Positions 1 to 8,216 of a DNA stretch of 52,737 nucleotides are shown piece after piece (positions within the stretch are counted from its first letter, which is position 1; each line of letters starts with the position of its first letter). Position numbers and translations under genes: made by a program. The DNA is taken from contig NZ_AOJD01000075.1 of assembly GCF_000337415.1 (NCBI RefSeq), forward strand, positions 29,691 through 82,427. Direction: 5' to 3'. The stretch comes from Halorubrum tebenquichense DSM 14210 (GTDB lineage: Archaea > Halobacteriota > Halobacteria > Halobacteriales > Haloferacaceae). A model generated the notes under the pieces. That model saw nothing but the letters and a program-made list of their open reading frames with translations. It did not search any database and was not told where the DNA came from.

Positions 1-95
1 GCCGCAGGCGACGGAAGCACCGCAGGAACGAGCGCAGCGAGTGACGAGGAGCGCAACGAGCGTGCGGCGTCCTCGCGGCTGGGGCTTCGGCGGTG
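1..95 (-). repeat. Copy 1 of a GC-rich dispersed repeat (partial, runs off the window edge)
   Basis: Read on the minus strand this stretch matches 11367-11455. Bases 69-89 are the exact reverse complement of 11367-11387 (21 of 21), and bases 15-27 are the exact reverse complement of 11429-11441 (13 of 13). The sequence between them is similar but not identical. No gene fits either copy. Composition is rich in gcgctcgctgcg-like alternations. The function is unknown; it behaves like a non-coding repeat family. The left boundary is cut by the window. Confidence 0.7.
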
Positions 96-110
96 TCCGT
101 CACCGATTTC

Positions 111-121
111 GACTTATAATA
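111..121. promoter_or_regulatory. TATA-like element next to the repeat
   Basis: The bases acttataatac are AT-rich in a GC-rich context and read as a TATA-like box on both strands. No convincing start codon lies 20-40 bases away on the plus strand. On the minus strand the downstream sequence is the repeat. It may be a promoter for a transcript leaving the window or a relic. Confidence 0.3.
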
Positions 122-199
122 CGGAACCCTCTCGTCCGACCGATCGATTCACCTCCCGGTAATCGCTACGAGGCGTCCGCAAAACCGTGACGCAACGGC

Positions 200-1135
200 C
201 TATCGGTCCGTCGGGGGCGGCGAGGGGTTCTCGACGTCCGGCGGCTTCAGGTCCCGGCCGAACTCGTCGAACTGATCGAGGTCGTCGGGGAGTTCGTACT
301 CGATCTCGCGTTCGTCCTGGTTGTCGGGGAGCCGCCCGTCCTCCAACTCCTCGGCGGCGGACTCCCAGCCGGGCTTCACGCGGACCGACCGAGCCGGCGA
401 CCCCACGACGACGTGGTGATCGGGCACGTCACCCTGAACGACCGACCGCGCGCCGACGACGCTGTTCTCGCCGATCCGGCAGCCGGCCCGGACCATCGCG
501 TCGTAGGTGACGCGGGCGTCGTCCTCGATGATCGTGTGGAAGTTCCGGACCGTGGTCTGGTCGACGATGTCGTGGTCGTGGCTGTAGAGGTGGACGCCGT
601 CGGAGATAGACGCGCGGTCGCCGATCGTCAGCTTCCCGCGGTCGTCGAGGTGGACGCCGTCGTGAATCACGACGTTGTCGCCGACCTCGATGTTGTGGCC
701 GTAGGTGACGGAGATGCCCTTGAAAAAGCGGCAGTTGTCCCCGCACTCGGCGAAGAGGTGGTTGCCGAGCATCTGCCGGAAGCGGAGCGCGAACTCGACG
801 TTGTCGGCCATCGGCGTGGCGTCGAACTGCCGCCAGAGCCACTGGAGGTGTTTCGAGCGCTGGAAGCGGTCCTCGTCTTTCTCGGCGTAGTACTCCGACT
901 CCAGCGTCGCGTTACACGGGTCGTACCCCTGAAGGCGAACGCGCTCGGCCCGCGAGACGGACTCGCCGTCCTGCCACGCCTCCCACGCCTCCCGGTCGCC
1001 GTGGAGGTCGACCAGCACGTCGCGGACGACCTCGCAGGTGTCCTCGTCCGAGGAGAGCCGCTCGTCCACCTCGTCGATGAACCCTCGGACCCCGGCCTCG
1101 GCACCGTCGGGCAGGGACACGTGTCGCTTTGTCAT
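200..1135 (-). CDS. Hexapeptide-repeat (left-handed beta-helix) O-acyltransferase
   Basis: A 311-residue protein. The middle (about residues 115-255) carries imperfect hexapeptide repeats rich in I/V-G-x4 (for example IGDRAS, IGENSV), typical of the maltose/galactoside O-acetyltransferase superfamily, with a catalytic-type His in HLYSHDHD. The 110-residue N-terminal extension contains NATLESEYYAEKDEDR, resembling the substrate-side helical part of sugar acetyltransferases; the acidic C-tail is haloarchaeal. The acceptor is unknown. The ATG at 1135 is preferred because GGTGG lies just upstream; a TTG at 1162 would add nine residues. A second family member sits at 45000. Confidence 0.8.
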   Translation of the reverse strand: MTKRHVSLPDGAEAGVRGFIDEVDERLSSDEDTCEVVRDVLVDLHGDREAWEAWQDGESVSRAERVRLQGYDPCNATLESEYYAEKDEDRFQRSKHLQWLWRQFDATPMADNVEFALRFRQMLGNHLFAECGDNCRFFKGISVTYGHNIEVGDNVVIHDGVHLDDRGKLTIGDRASISDGVHLYSHDHDIVDQTTVRNFHTIIEDDARVTYDAMVRAGCRIGENSVVGARSVVQGDVPDHHVVVGSPARSVRVKPGWESAAEELEDGRLPDNQDEREIEYELPDDLDQFDEFGRDLKPPDVENPSPPPTDR

Positions 1136-1188
1136 CGGCCCACCTTCGTCGCCGTGGTTCAAAGGGATTCGGTTGTGCGAACGCGGCG

Positions 1189-1410
1189 TCAGGGAGCGTC
1201 GCCGCCCGCACCTCCCGGCTCGCCGCCGACGCGCCGGTCCCGGTCCGGACCGAGCGCGACGCCGACGACGCTCAGCAGAATCAGGAACAACACCGCGAGC
1301 ATGAGACCGGTGGGGCCGTACCGAACGGTGAGGTCCGTGAGCCCGACCGCGGCGATCACCGCGAGCAGGAAGGCGATCACGTTGAGCGCGTCGTGGAGGG
1401 ACTCGTCCAT
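1189..1410 (-). CDS. Small two-helix membrane protein
   Basis: A 73-residue protein with two predicted membrane segments, about residues 10-30 (NVIAFLLAVIAAVGL) and 32-52 (GPTGLMLAVLFLILL), then a short Arg/Gly-rich soluble tail. The start is the only ATG; the longer open frame upstream is antisense to the aldo/keto reductase. It lies about 50 bases upstream of the acetyltransferase on the same strand, so co-transcription is possible. I do not recognise a family and propose no function. Confidence 0.65.
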   Translation of the reverse strand: MDESLHDALNVIAFLLAVIAAVGLTDLTVRYGPTGLMLAVLFLILLSVVGVALGPDRDRRVGGEPGGAGGDAP

Positions 1411-1545
1411 ACGCGGTGGAACTCGCCGGTGACGCTTATAATCTGTGAGGCCGGTGTCGCCGGACCCGGCGTCTCGGCGAACCGGCGCTACCGCGTCCCG
1501 AGAGCGACCGCGCCCGATAAGTGTCCCGACCGCCAACCGGTGGGT

Positions 1546-2619
1546 ATGCAACACCGCGAACTGGGGAACTCCGGCGTGGAGGTCTCCGAGATCGGCTTCG
1601 GCGCGTGGGTCGTCGGCACCGACTGGTGGGGCGACCGCTCGGACGAACAGGCGGTCGGAATGGTCGAGGACGCGCTCGATTCGGGCGTCACCTACGTCGA
1701 CACCGGCGACGTGTACGGCCACGGCGACAGCGAGGAGATCATCGGGAAAGCGATCGACGGCCGCCGCGACGAGGTGACGCTGTCGACGAAGATCGGCTAC
1801 GACTTCTACGACAACCCGCAGGCCGGCCACGGCGAACTGCCGAAGGAGCTGAACCGCGAGTACCTCACGGAGGCGTTCGAGGCCTCGCTCGACCGGCTCG
1901 ACACCGACTACGTCGACGTGCTCCAGCTACACAACGCCAACGTCGACGAGGTCACCCCCGAGGTGCGCGACCTCCTCGCGGAGTGGAAGGCCGATGGCCG
2001 CGTCCGCGCGCTCGGCTGGGCGCTCGGCCCCTCGATCGGCTGGCTCGCCGAGGGCGACGCCGCCGTCGAGTACGAGGAGTTCGACGCGGTCCAGACCGTC
2101 TTCAACCTCTTCGAACAGGAGCCGGGACGGCACTTCGTGGACAGTATCCGTGAGAGCGGCTCGGACACCTCCGTCATCGCCCGCGTCCCGCACTCCTCGG
2201 GGCTGCTCAACGAGCAGGTGACGCCCGACACCGTCCTCGAAGACGGGGACCACCGCTCGCACCGCCCGAAGGAGTGGTACGAGACCGGCTGGGAGAAGGT
2301 CGAGGCGATCCGGTTCCTCGAGGAGCCGGACCACGCCGAGGGGACCCGCACGATGGCGCAGGCCGCGATCCGCTGGCTGCTCGCGCACGACGAGGTCGCC
2401 TCCGTCACGCCGACGTTCCGCGACGGCGACGACATCGCCGAGTGGAGCGCGGCGAGCGACGTGCCGCCCCTCTCCGAGGCCGAGTACGAGCGGCTCGACG
2501 ACCTGTACGCCCGCAACTTCGATGTCGACCGCGACGACGGGATGGACGTGCTCCGAACCTCCGTCGACGGCGACGACATCGAGGCCGCCGGGCTCGACAA
2601 GCGCGCCGCGTCGTACTGA
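1546..2619 (+). CDS. Aldo/keto reductase
   Basis: A 357-residue NAD(P)H-dependent oxidoreductase with a TIM-barrel fold. The catalytic tetrad of the family is visible: Asp52 and Tyr57 in DTGDVYGHGD, Lys82 in LSTKIGYD and His129 in VLQLHN. The N-terminal LGNSGVEVSEIGFGAW is the usual signature. Length is slightly above the family norm (about 320-340) because of an acidic C-terminal extension. The start at 1546 opens this motif directly; upstream in-frame codons are antisense to the small membrane gene. The substrate cannot be told from sequence. Confidence 0.9.
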   Translation: MQHRELGNSGVEVSEIGFGAWVVGTDWWGDRSDEQAVGMVEDALDSGVTYVDTGDVYGHGDSEEIIGKAIDGRRDEVTLSTKIGYDFYDNPQAGHGELPKELNREYLTEAFEASLDRLDTDYVDVLQLHNANVDEVTPEVRDLLAEWKADGRVRALGWALGPSIGWLAEGDAAVEYEEFDAVQTVFNLFEQEPGRHFVDSIRESGSDTSVIARVPHSSGLLNEQVTPDTVLEDGDHRSHRPKEWYETGWEKVEAIRFLEEPDHAEGTRTMAQAAIRWLLAHDEVASVTPTFRDGDDIAEWSAASDVPPLSEAEYERLDDLYARNFDVDRDDGMDVLRTSVDGDDIEAAGLDKRAASY

Positions 2620-3001
2620 ACGCTGGGCCGACCGCCGGTCGACTCCCAGTCTCGCCGCTCCGACCGACCCATCTCTTTCGCGTCGAAACCGCCGGACAGC
2701 GCGGCGTAGTCCGCGTCCCAGAACACTTTCACTCCGCACCGCGTCAGCGCCGCCGCTCCGCGATCGGTCGGGGGTGTTCGGGCCGCAGACGGACGGCGAT
2801 CGGACCGCGAGCGAACCGTGAGCTAGCCGCGTCGCTGGCGGTCGTGGGAACGGTGGCTCGGTCGAAACCCGTCGTCACAGGGGGCTCGGTGGGGGTAACC
2901 GACTCGTCATCGCCACCACACCGACGGTTGCGCGGTCGCGGATATAAATGGCTCGCGACCGGTCCGGAACCCGTTTGAACCCCGGCGACCTCGGAGTCCC
3001 C
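2620..3001. other. Intergenic region, no supported gene
   Basis: No open frame here shows convincing coding character. A minus-strand stretch ending near 2732 reads MKVFWDADYAALSGG and could be the start of a decayed gene, but it runs into the antisense of the aldo/keto reductase. The right end holds the TATA-like box for the regulator at 3002. Confidence 0.5.
2941..2949 (+). promoter_or_regulatory. TATA-like box for the bat-type regulator
   Basis: gatataaat stands out in GC-rich DNA about 53-61 bases before the ATG at 3002, placing a start site near 2970 and a short leader. It overlaps the alternative in-frame ATG at 2948, which argues against that longer start. Confidence 0.5.
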
Positions 3002-3742
3002 ATGCGGGAAGTGACGTTCCGGATCTACCACGCGGGGGAGCCGGAGTGCGAGGTGAGCGCGCGCCACCCGGAGGTCCGGTACCGGTCCGTCTCGTCGATG
3101 ACCGGGAACGGTCCGGAGCGGAAGCGGATCGCCGAACTCACCGGTCCGTCGGCCGAGATCGAGGCGTTCGTCGAGGAGTTCCGCGAGTTCGACCTGATCG
3201 TCTCCGCGGAGCCCCTCGCGCCGATCGAGGGCGGCCACGCGTACGTCGCCCTGACGATCGACGCCGAGGCGGCCGACTGGGAGGGGATCGGCGACCGCTT
3301 CTCGCGGATGGGGATCCACTACCGGACGGGGACGACGATCTCCGGCGGCGTCGAGCGCTGGACGGCGTACTTAGAGGGCGACGACGACCTCTCCGCGGTG
3401 ATGCGCGAGCTCGAACGCGGCGGCAACGAGGTGGAACTGGCGCGGAACGTGGAGCTCGCCTCGATCGAGCGCTCCCCGCAGCTCCCGGCGTCCGGGCTCC
3501 TCGACGACCTCACCGACAGGCAGCGGGAGGTGCTCGCGACCGCTATCGCCGCGGGCTACTACGACCACGGCGGCGGCGTGGGCGTCGAGGAGGTCGCGGC
3601 CGAACTCGGGCTCGGCTCGACGACGGTGTGGGAACACCTCTCGCTCGCCGAGTCGACGGTGATGAACGCACTGTTCGACCGGTTCGCGGAGGGCGAGCCG
3701 GTCACCGCCGCCCGCGAGACGGACCGGTCGGACCTCTCGTAG
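3002..3742 (+). CDS. Bat/bacterioopsin-activator-type helix-turn-helix regulator
   Basis: A 246-residue protein. The C-terminal region (about 175-235) has the HTH_10 signature of haloarchaeal bacterioopsin-activator proteins: LTDRQREVLATAIAAGYY, then VEEVAAELGLGSTTVWEHL, the recognition helix. The N-terminal 170 residues are a sensory-type domain without a recognised ligand motif. It probably acts as a cytoplasmic DNA-binding regulator; the target is unknown. The gene stands alone, and its 3' end is followed after 8 bases by the left end of an IS6-family remnant. Confidence 0.85.
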   Translation: MREVTFRIYHAGEPECEVSARHPEVRYRSVSSMTGNGPERKRIAELTGPSAEIEAFVEEFREFDLIVSAEPLAPIEGGHAYVALTIDAEAADWEGIGDRFSRMGIHYRTGTTISGGVERWTAYLEGDDDLSAVMRELERGGNEVELARNVELASIERSPQLPASGLLDDLTDRQREVLATAIAAGYYDHGGGVGVEEVAAELGLGSTTVWEHLSLAESTVMNALFDRFAEGEPVTAARETDRSDLS

Positions 3743-3750
3743 GTCCGGTC

Positions 3751-4446
3751 GGTAGTGTTCAGCTAAGCTGATTCAACGCGAAGGTGAAGGATCTGAGCCA
3801 CTCGTTTGCTGTTTCCGCTTCGGCGTTGCTGAAACAGCTTGAGAAACTGGCAGTTCTGCGTTTTCCCTCACGGAAGATACGTTCGACGCTGTTCCGATAT
3901 CCATGCCGCTCGTATCTGAAATCGACGCCATGTTTTTCACAAGCTCGGTGAAGTGGGACTGCGCCACCGACGAGAAAGATCGCGTCATCCACGTCGTGTT
4001 TGTCGCGGAGTTCTGCGAAAAACAGATCTGCGATCACGTTCGTTCTTGTCGTCTCAAGCGTTGTATGTGGGAAATCGCTTAATTGAGATCGACGGCAGCG
4101 GACAGCCAATACGGTTCATCGTTGCGCTGAATCACAGTCTCGTCAACGGCAACGTGATTCGGGCTCCGATCCGATTCCGGCTGCAGATCGCCTTTGTGAA
4201 CCCAGTTATGAACGGTCGATCGAACTCGATCAACACCGAATACCTCAAGAACCGAAACAGTATCCGAGAGCGGTAATCCTGCCAAATGGAGCTGAATACT
4301 GAGCTTCATCGACGGCCGCGGTGTCGCCTCTCGCTTCACAAACTCTGCGTTTATCTCGTCCAAACAGCCGCTGAAGCGCTCGTTTTCGGGCATAGGTCAC
4401 TTTGAAAACGCACCGCCTCACTTTCGATCCGTATCTGAACACCGCC
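3751..4446 (-). mobile_element. Decayed IS6-family insertion sequence
   Basis: About 696 bp. The ends are imperfect inverted repeats: ggtagtgttcag at 3751-3762 against the reverse complement of 4435-4446 (ggcggtgttcag), 10 of 12 matching, and continuing weakly inward. Between them lies a frameshifted transposase on the minus strand. The element is more AT-rich than its neighbours. No 8-bp target duplication is visible, so the flanks may have been rearranged. It lies between the regulator stop and the stop codon of the nickel permease. Confidence 0.8.
3759..4393 (-). pseudogene. IS6-family transposase, inactivated
   Basis: Two frames together make one transposase. Residues from 4393 down to about 4080 give the helix-turn-helix part (VEVFGVDRVRSTVHNWVHK) and the first catalytic Asp (HVAVDETVIQ). 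After AAVDLN comes a stop, and the protein resumes in another frame (TTLETTRTNVIADLF) to the end at 3759. One missing base near 4080-4090 explains the shift. The second catalytic position, normally LVDGA in this family, reads LVGGA, so Asp has become Gly. The final Glu is kept (NSVERIFRE). Both lesions make it non-functional. Confidence 0.85.
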
Positions 4447-4448
4447 TC

Positions 4449-5306
4449 TCAGAACACCCCGGCGATGAACCCGACGCCCATGACGACGAGGACCGCCGCG
4501 GAGAAGGCGGGGAGGTAGGGCGCGTACCGCTCGACGCGTTCCTGCGACCGGTGATACCCCGCGACCAGGAGCATCGTCAGGCCGACGATGCCGGCGATCA
4601 CGGTGAGCGCGTATGCGCTCATCAGTTCGAGACAGCGGTTCGACCCGGCACAGAGCGCGATGATCTCGAACTCCTCCTCGTGGGCGAACCCGAGGACGAA
4701 CGCGAACCACGCGATGCCGAGGAGCCCCCTGTCGGCGCTCTCCTCGAAGCCGTCGTGCGAGTGCGAGTGACCGCCACCGACGGACGGGAGATAACCCCAC
4801 AAGCGGGAACCGAGTCCGGGGTCGTGGCCGTGGTCGGCGGACTCACCGTGGTCGTGGCTGTGGTCGTGACCGTGGTCATGATCGCCACCGGACGCGTTGT
4901 CGTGTCGATCCGGCGAGCCGTGGTCGCGGTGGTCGTGTACGTCGTCGGAAGCGCCGTGAGAGTGGCCGTGGACGTACTCGCGGACCCCGAGGCCGACGAG
5001 CAGGACGCCGGCGACGAGGCTGACCGGGCCGCCGATCCGGACGCCGCCGAGCACCGTGATCGGCTCGTTGACTTGCGTGAGATCGAAATACCCCTTCGCG
5101 TAGAAGAAGACGCCCACCATCGCGACGCTGCTGACGAGGTGTCCGACGCCGATGATGAGACTCGCCGCGAACCCGTAGACCCACTTGTTGGTCTGGTCGA
5201 GCGCGTACGAGGCGGCGACCGGCCAGCCGTGGCCCGGTTCGACGCCGTGGACCGCGCCGAGCAGAATCGCGCCCGCGAGCGGCCCGAGCAGTTCGCCCGA
5301 GAGCAT
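4449..5306 (-). CDS. NicO/RcnA-type nickel (cobalt) permease with His-rich loop
   Basis: A 285-residue membrane protein with about six hydrophobic segments. HGVEPGHGW at residues 20-28 is the metal-binding signature of the nickel/cobalt HoxN-NicO-RcnA-UreH group. A central cytoplasmic loop (about 115-180) is packed with His and Asp, as in RcnA-like proteins, and probably binds metal. The family moves Ni2+ or Co2+ in or out; direction is not decidable from sequence. It is divergent from a NikR homologue 105 bases away, which supports nickel. Its stop codon almost touches the IS6-family remnant. Confidence 0.85.
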   Translation of the reverse strand: MLSGELLGPLAGAILLGAVHGVEPGHGWPVAASYALDQTNKWVYGFAASLIIGVGHLVSSVAMVGVFFYAKGYFDLTQVNEPITVLGGVRIGGPVSLVAGVLLVGLGVREYVHGHSHGASDDVHDHRDHGSPDRHDNASGGDHDHGHDHSHDHGESADHGHDPGLGSRLWGYLPSVGGGHSHSHDGFEESADRGLLGIAWFAFVLGFAHEEEFEIIALCAGSNRCLELMSAYALTVIAGIVGLTMLLVAGYHRSQERVERYAPYLPAFSAAVLVVMGVGFIAGVF

Positions 5307-5410
5307 CGTTCGGGTGAGACTCGAGGGCGACCGCGTTTAGCGGTTGTTACTACCGGATCGGGGGGATCGTCATAACGGGGTTCTTGTGGCCCGGCGCTCA
5401 CCACGAGAGC

Positions 5411-5806
5411 GTGCGCACGAGCTTCAACATCCCGGACGAGACCGTCGCGGAGTTCGACCGGGTGTGGCGCGACGAGGGAATCGAGAACCGGTCGCGGGCG
5501 GTCCGGGAGGCGATGTCGGAGTACATCGAGGCGCATTCCCGGCTCGAATCGACGACGGGCGAGGTCGTCGCGCTCGTGGGCTTCGACTACCGCCACCACG
5601 ACGTCATCCGGGAGCTCCACGGCGTCCAACACGCGTACCAGGACGTGATCCTCAACACGAGCCACACCCATCAGGGCGAGTGGTGTCTCGAATCGCTGTT
5701 CTGCCGCGGAGACGCCGAACGCGTCCGCGAACTGACCTACCGCCTCCGCGACTTCGACGGCGTCCGGCGGGTGAAGGTGATGGTGATCCGGGACGGCGTC
5801 GAGTAG
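5411..5806 (+). CDS. nikR: NikR-like nickel-responsive regulator
   Basis: A 131-residue protein from the GTG at 5411; an ATG at 5384 would add nine residues. Residues 1-45 form a ribbon-helix-helix DNA-binding domain (RTSFNIPDETVAEFD, SRAVREAMSEYI), and 55-131 an ACT-like ligand domain. The presumed nickel ligands are visible as a HxH pair followed by Cys in SHTHQGEWC, plus His in HGVQHAY. The second His to Cys spacing is four residues, which I believe is one shorter than in the well-studied bacterial proteins. Divergent from the nickel permease, so it likely represses or activates that gene. I saw no clear palindromic operator in 5307-5410. Confidence 0.85.
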   Translation: MRTSFNIPDETVAEFDRVWRDEGIENRSRAVREAMSEYIEAHSRLESTTGEVVALVGFDYRHHDVIRELHGVQHAYQDVILNTSHTHQGEWCLESLFCRGDAERVRELTYRLRDFDGVRRVKVMVIRDGVE

Positions 5807-5828
5807 GCGACCACGCCCTCGGCGTCGG

Positions 5829-6122
5829 CTACCGGCTCTCCCGCTGCTCGACCTTGTTCAACTCGATCAGCAGCCGGAAGATCGCCTTCACGAGGTTCGC
5901 GTCCACGTCGAACTGCTCGGCGTTCTCGCCCGCGCGCTCCATCACGCGCTCCTCTTGGCCCTCGTCGGTCGTCGGGAGGTCCCGGTCCTCCTTCACGGCC
6001 GCGACCGTGTCGGCGACGTAGGTCCGGCGGGCGATCAGTTCCACGATCTCGCGGTCGATGTCCTCGATCTCGCGGCGCAGTTCCTCCAGGCTCATCTCTT
6101 CGGGGTTTGGTGTCTCGCTCAT
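5829..6122 (-). CDS. aroQ: Chorismate mutase, AroQ type
   Basis: A 97-residue all-helical enzyme that converts chorismate to prephenate for Phe and Tyr synthesis. The first helix has the usual LEELRREIEDIDREIVELIARR pattern in which the two Arg and the Asp-Arg region bind chorismate (key positions within residues 11-33). The acidic tail is typical of halophiles. It begins 7 bases after the stop of the shikimate kinase gene upstream on the same strand, so the two form an aromatic amino-acid operon. Confidence 0.93.
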   Translation of the reverse strand: MSETPNPEEMSLEELRREIEDIDREIVELIARRTYVADTVAAVKEDRDLPTTDEGQEERVMERAGENAEQFDVDANLVKAIFRLLIELNKVEQRESR

Positions 6123-6129
6123 TGGTGGG

Positions 6130-7023
6130 TCACTCGACGGCCGCGCCGTCGTTTCTCGTCGTCGTTCGCCGCAGCGTTCCGGGCCGGTCGCGCCACGCGT
6201 CGGCGACCGCGTCGAGGTCGGTCTCGGGGTCGTCGGGGGCCGCGACGGCGACGACGCTCGGCCCGGTTCCCGACAGCGACACCGCCGTCGCGTGGGGCAT
6301 CGCCTCGACCGCGGGGTCGGCGTCGAAGCCGAGCGCGGCCGAGAAGGCCAGCCCGTTCACCGTCATCGCCTCGCCGTACCGGCCGTCGAGCGCGAGGTCG
6401 GCGACGAGGTCGGCCATCGGGGCCACCGCCTCGCAGCGCGCCACGTCGGCGTCCGCGCTGTAGGCCCGCTCCGGCGGGGTCCAGACCAGCGCGTCCCAGT
6501 CGACCGGCTCGCGGACGCGCAGTTCGTCCGCGTCGTTGTCGGTGACGGTGACGCCGCCGAGCATCGACGCGGTCGCGTCGTCGAACGCGCCGGTGACCGT
6601 GACGCCGGCCTCGCGGGCCGCCCGCACGCCGAGCCGGCACGCCTCCAGTCGGGTCACGTCGATCTCGGGGTCGTCCGGGTCGTCGCCGACCGCGAGCCCG
6701 AGCGCGTCGCAGGTCGCGAGGGCGGTCGCGTTGGCGGCCGCGCTGGAGCTCTTGAGGCCGGCCGCGAGGGGCACGTCGCTGTCGGTCCGGACCGTCCCGC
6801 CCTCGCCGTCGCCCCAGCGCTCGGTCGCGAGCGCGACGCAGCGCTCGATCAGGTCGGTGTCGGCGTCGGCGTCCTCGGCGATCGTCCCCTCGACGCGGTC
6901 GGCCGCGGGGTCGAGTTCGACGGTCGCGCGCGTCTCGACGTCGATCCCGAACGCCGCGCCCGTGCCGGTCGCGAGCGCGTTCAACACGGTCCCGGCACCG
7001 AGTGCCGCCGCCCGTCCCTCCAT
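6130..7023 (-). CDS. aroK: Archaeal shikimate kinase (GHMP family)
   Basis: A 297-residue enzyme that phosphorylates shikimate in the chorismate pathway. Archaea use a GHMP-kinase fold instead of the bacterial NMP-kinase-like AroK. The ATP-binding GHMP motif is at about residues 85-97 (PLAAGLKSSSAAA), and a C-terminal glycine-rich segment (SLSGTGPSVVAV) matches the third GHMP motif. The ATG at 7023 is chosen over an upstream in-frame start because MEGRAAALGAGTVLNA fits the family N-terminus. Followed at 7 bases by chorismate mutase. Confidence 0.92.
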   Translation of the reverse strand: MEGRAAALGAGTVLNALATGTGAAFGIDVETRATVELDPAADRVEGTIAEDADADTDLIERCVALATERWGDGEGGTVRTDSDVPLAAGLKSSSAAANATALATCDALGLAVGDDPDDPEIDVTRLEACRLGVRAAREAGVTVTGAFDDATASMLGGVTVTDNDADELRVREPVDWDALVWTPPERAYSADADVARCEAVAPMADLVADLALDGRYGEAMTVNGLAFSAALGFDADPAVEAMPHATAVSLSGTGPSVVAVAAPDDPETDLDAVADAWRDRPGTLRRTTTRNDGAAVE

Positions 7024-7113
7024 GGATCCACGGCTCGCGAGCGCGGACAAAGAGGTAGCGATCACGGCGAGACTCTCGGCCGGGGATCGCGGAGGGTACC
7101 GGAACCCGGCCGG

Positions 7114-7758
7114 TCAGAGCGGTTCGGCGCGCCGCACCGCCGCGTCGACCGCGTAGCTGCCGGGGTCCGCGCGGGCGTTGCTCCGGCGACTCGGGAACGT
7201 GATCTCGGCCGTGAACCGCCTGGATCGAGAGCCGTCGAACCGGTTGTCGGGCGAAAACCGCTCGGTGACGTACTCGAACCCGACGGCCTCGCGCTCGTCC
7301 GACCCGGCCGGCGTCGCGTACGCGTCAATCCGGAACTCGACCGTCCCGTACTCGAAGCGACCCGCGTTCTCGACGGTCAGGCGCGCCTCGACCGTCGTCC
7401 GGCCGCCGCTCTTCGTCACGTCGAGGACGGTCGCCTCCGTGACGAGCAGTCCCGAGCCGTCGGGACCGACTTCGTCCGGCGCGTCGTCGGCACCATCCTC
7501 GCCGCTTCCGGCGTTACTGCCCGAGTCCCCGCCGTCCGCGTCCGAGCCGCCCCCGCCGTCCTCGTCGTCCGTCTGCCCGGCGGCGTCGCCGTCGACGCTC
7601 TCCTCCTCGGAAGTCACGAGACAACCGGCGAGCAGTCCGGTCGCGCCGACGGCGAGGACGCCCCGCCGCGACGCGTGCCGGAGGGAAGGGTCCTCGTCGG
7701 GAGCGGCCGGGCCCGCGTCGCGGTGACCGTCCGGCTCCGCGTCGGCGTCGCGGGTCAT
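7114..7758 (-). CDS. Tat-exported lipoprotein of unknown function
   Basis: A 214-residue protein. SRRGVLAVGATGLLAGC around residues 30-46 is a twin-arginine signal ending in a lipobox Cys, followed by a long Asp/Gly/Ser-rich linker (about 50-100) typical of haloarchaeal surface lipoproteins. The last 110 residues look beta-rich (LLVTEATVLDVTKSG, VEARLTVENAGR), similar in style to FxLYD-like or immunoglobulin-like domains. Its ATG overlaps the stop of the upstream membrane protein gene (ATGA), so it is the third gene of a translationally coupled operon. Confidence 0.75.
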   Translation of the reverse strand: MTRDADAEPDGHRDAGPAAPDEDPSLRHASRRGVLAVGATGLLAGCLVTSEEESVDGDAAGQTDDEDGGGGSDADGGDSGSNAGSGEDGADDAPDEVGPDGSGLLVTEATVLDVTKSGGRTTVEARLTVENAGRFEYGTVEFRIDAYATPAGSDEREAVGFEYVTERFSPDNRFDGSRSRRFTAEITFPSRRSNARADPGSYAVDAAVRRAEPL

Positions 7759-8216
7759 CGCATCACCGTCCCCAGGACGCCGGTCGACGCGCCGACGGCC
7801 CCGGACACGAACGCGGTCGCGAGCGTCGGCAGGAGCGCGTCGGCGATCCCGTGCGCCTGCGTCGCGGCGTCGCCCTGCGAGACGACGATCACCGTGACCG
7901 CCACCAGCCCGTACGCCAGCGCGCCGAGACCGGTTCCCAACCCGCAGGTCGACGCCGCAGAGACGACGCCCCGAGCGCGCGACCCGACGAGGACGCCGAT
8001 GACGCCGGCCAGCGGGACCGCGGCCACGAGGACCGTCGCGGTCGCGGCGAGGTACGACTGCGCGACGAACACCGGCCCGAACCGCGCCGTCTCGCCGGTC
8101 GCGGCGGTCGCCAGCGCGGCCTCGGCCCAGCCGGTCGCGGCCGCGCCGACGATGCCGACGCCGGCTCCGACGAGCGCGAACACCGCGGCCACCAACCCGA
8201 TCTCGTTCGCGTTCAC
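7755..8216 (-). CDS. Small four-helix membrane protein of lipoprotein operon
   Basis: A 153-residue protein made almost entirely of Ala/Val/Gly-rich membrane segments, about four (residues 5-30, 48-75, 85-112, 125-150). The GTG start at 8216 overlaps the TGA of the upstream lipoprotein gene (GTGA), and its own stop overlaps the next ATG. I do not recognise a family. It may anchor or act with the two lipoproteins that flank it; that is inference from gene coupling only. Confidence 0.7.
   Translation of the reverse strand: MNANEIGLVAAVFALVGAGVGIVGAAATGWAEAALATAATGETARFGPVFVAQSYLAATATVLVAAVPLAGVIGVLVGSRARGVVSAASTCGLGTGLGALAYGLVAVTVIVVSQGDAATQAHGIADALLPTLATAFVSGAVGASTGVLGTVMR

Noticed and set aside
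1129-1545. In-frame N-terminal extension of the aldo/keto reductase
   Set aside because: The extension is Arg/Ala-rich, antisense to other genes, and the family N-terminus begins at 1546.
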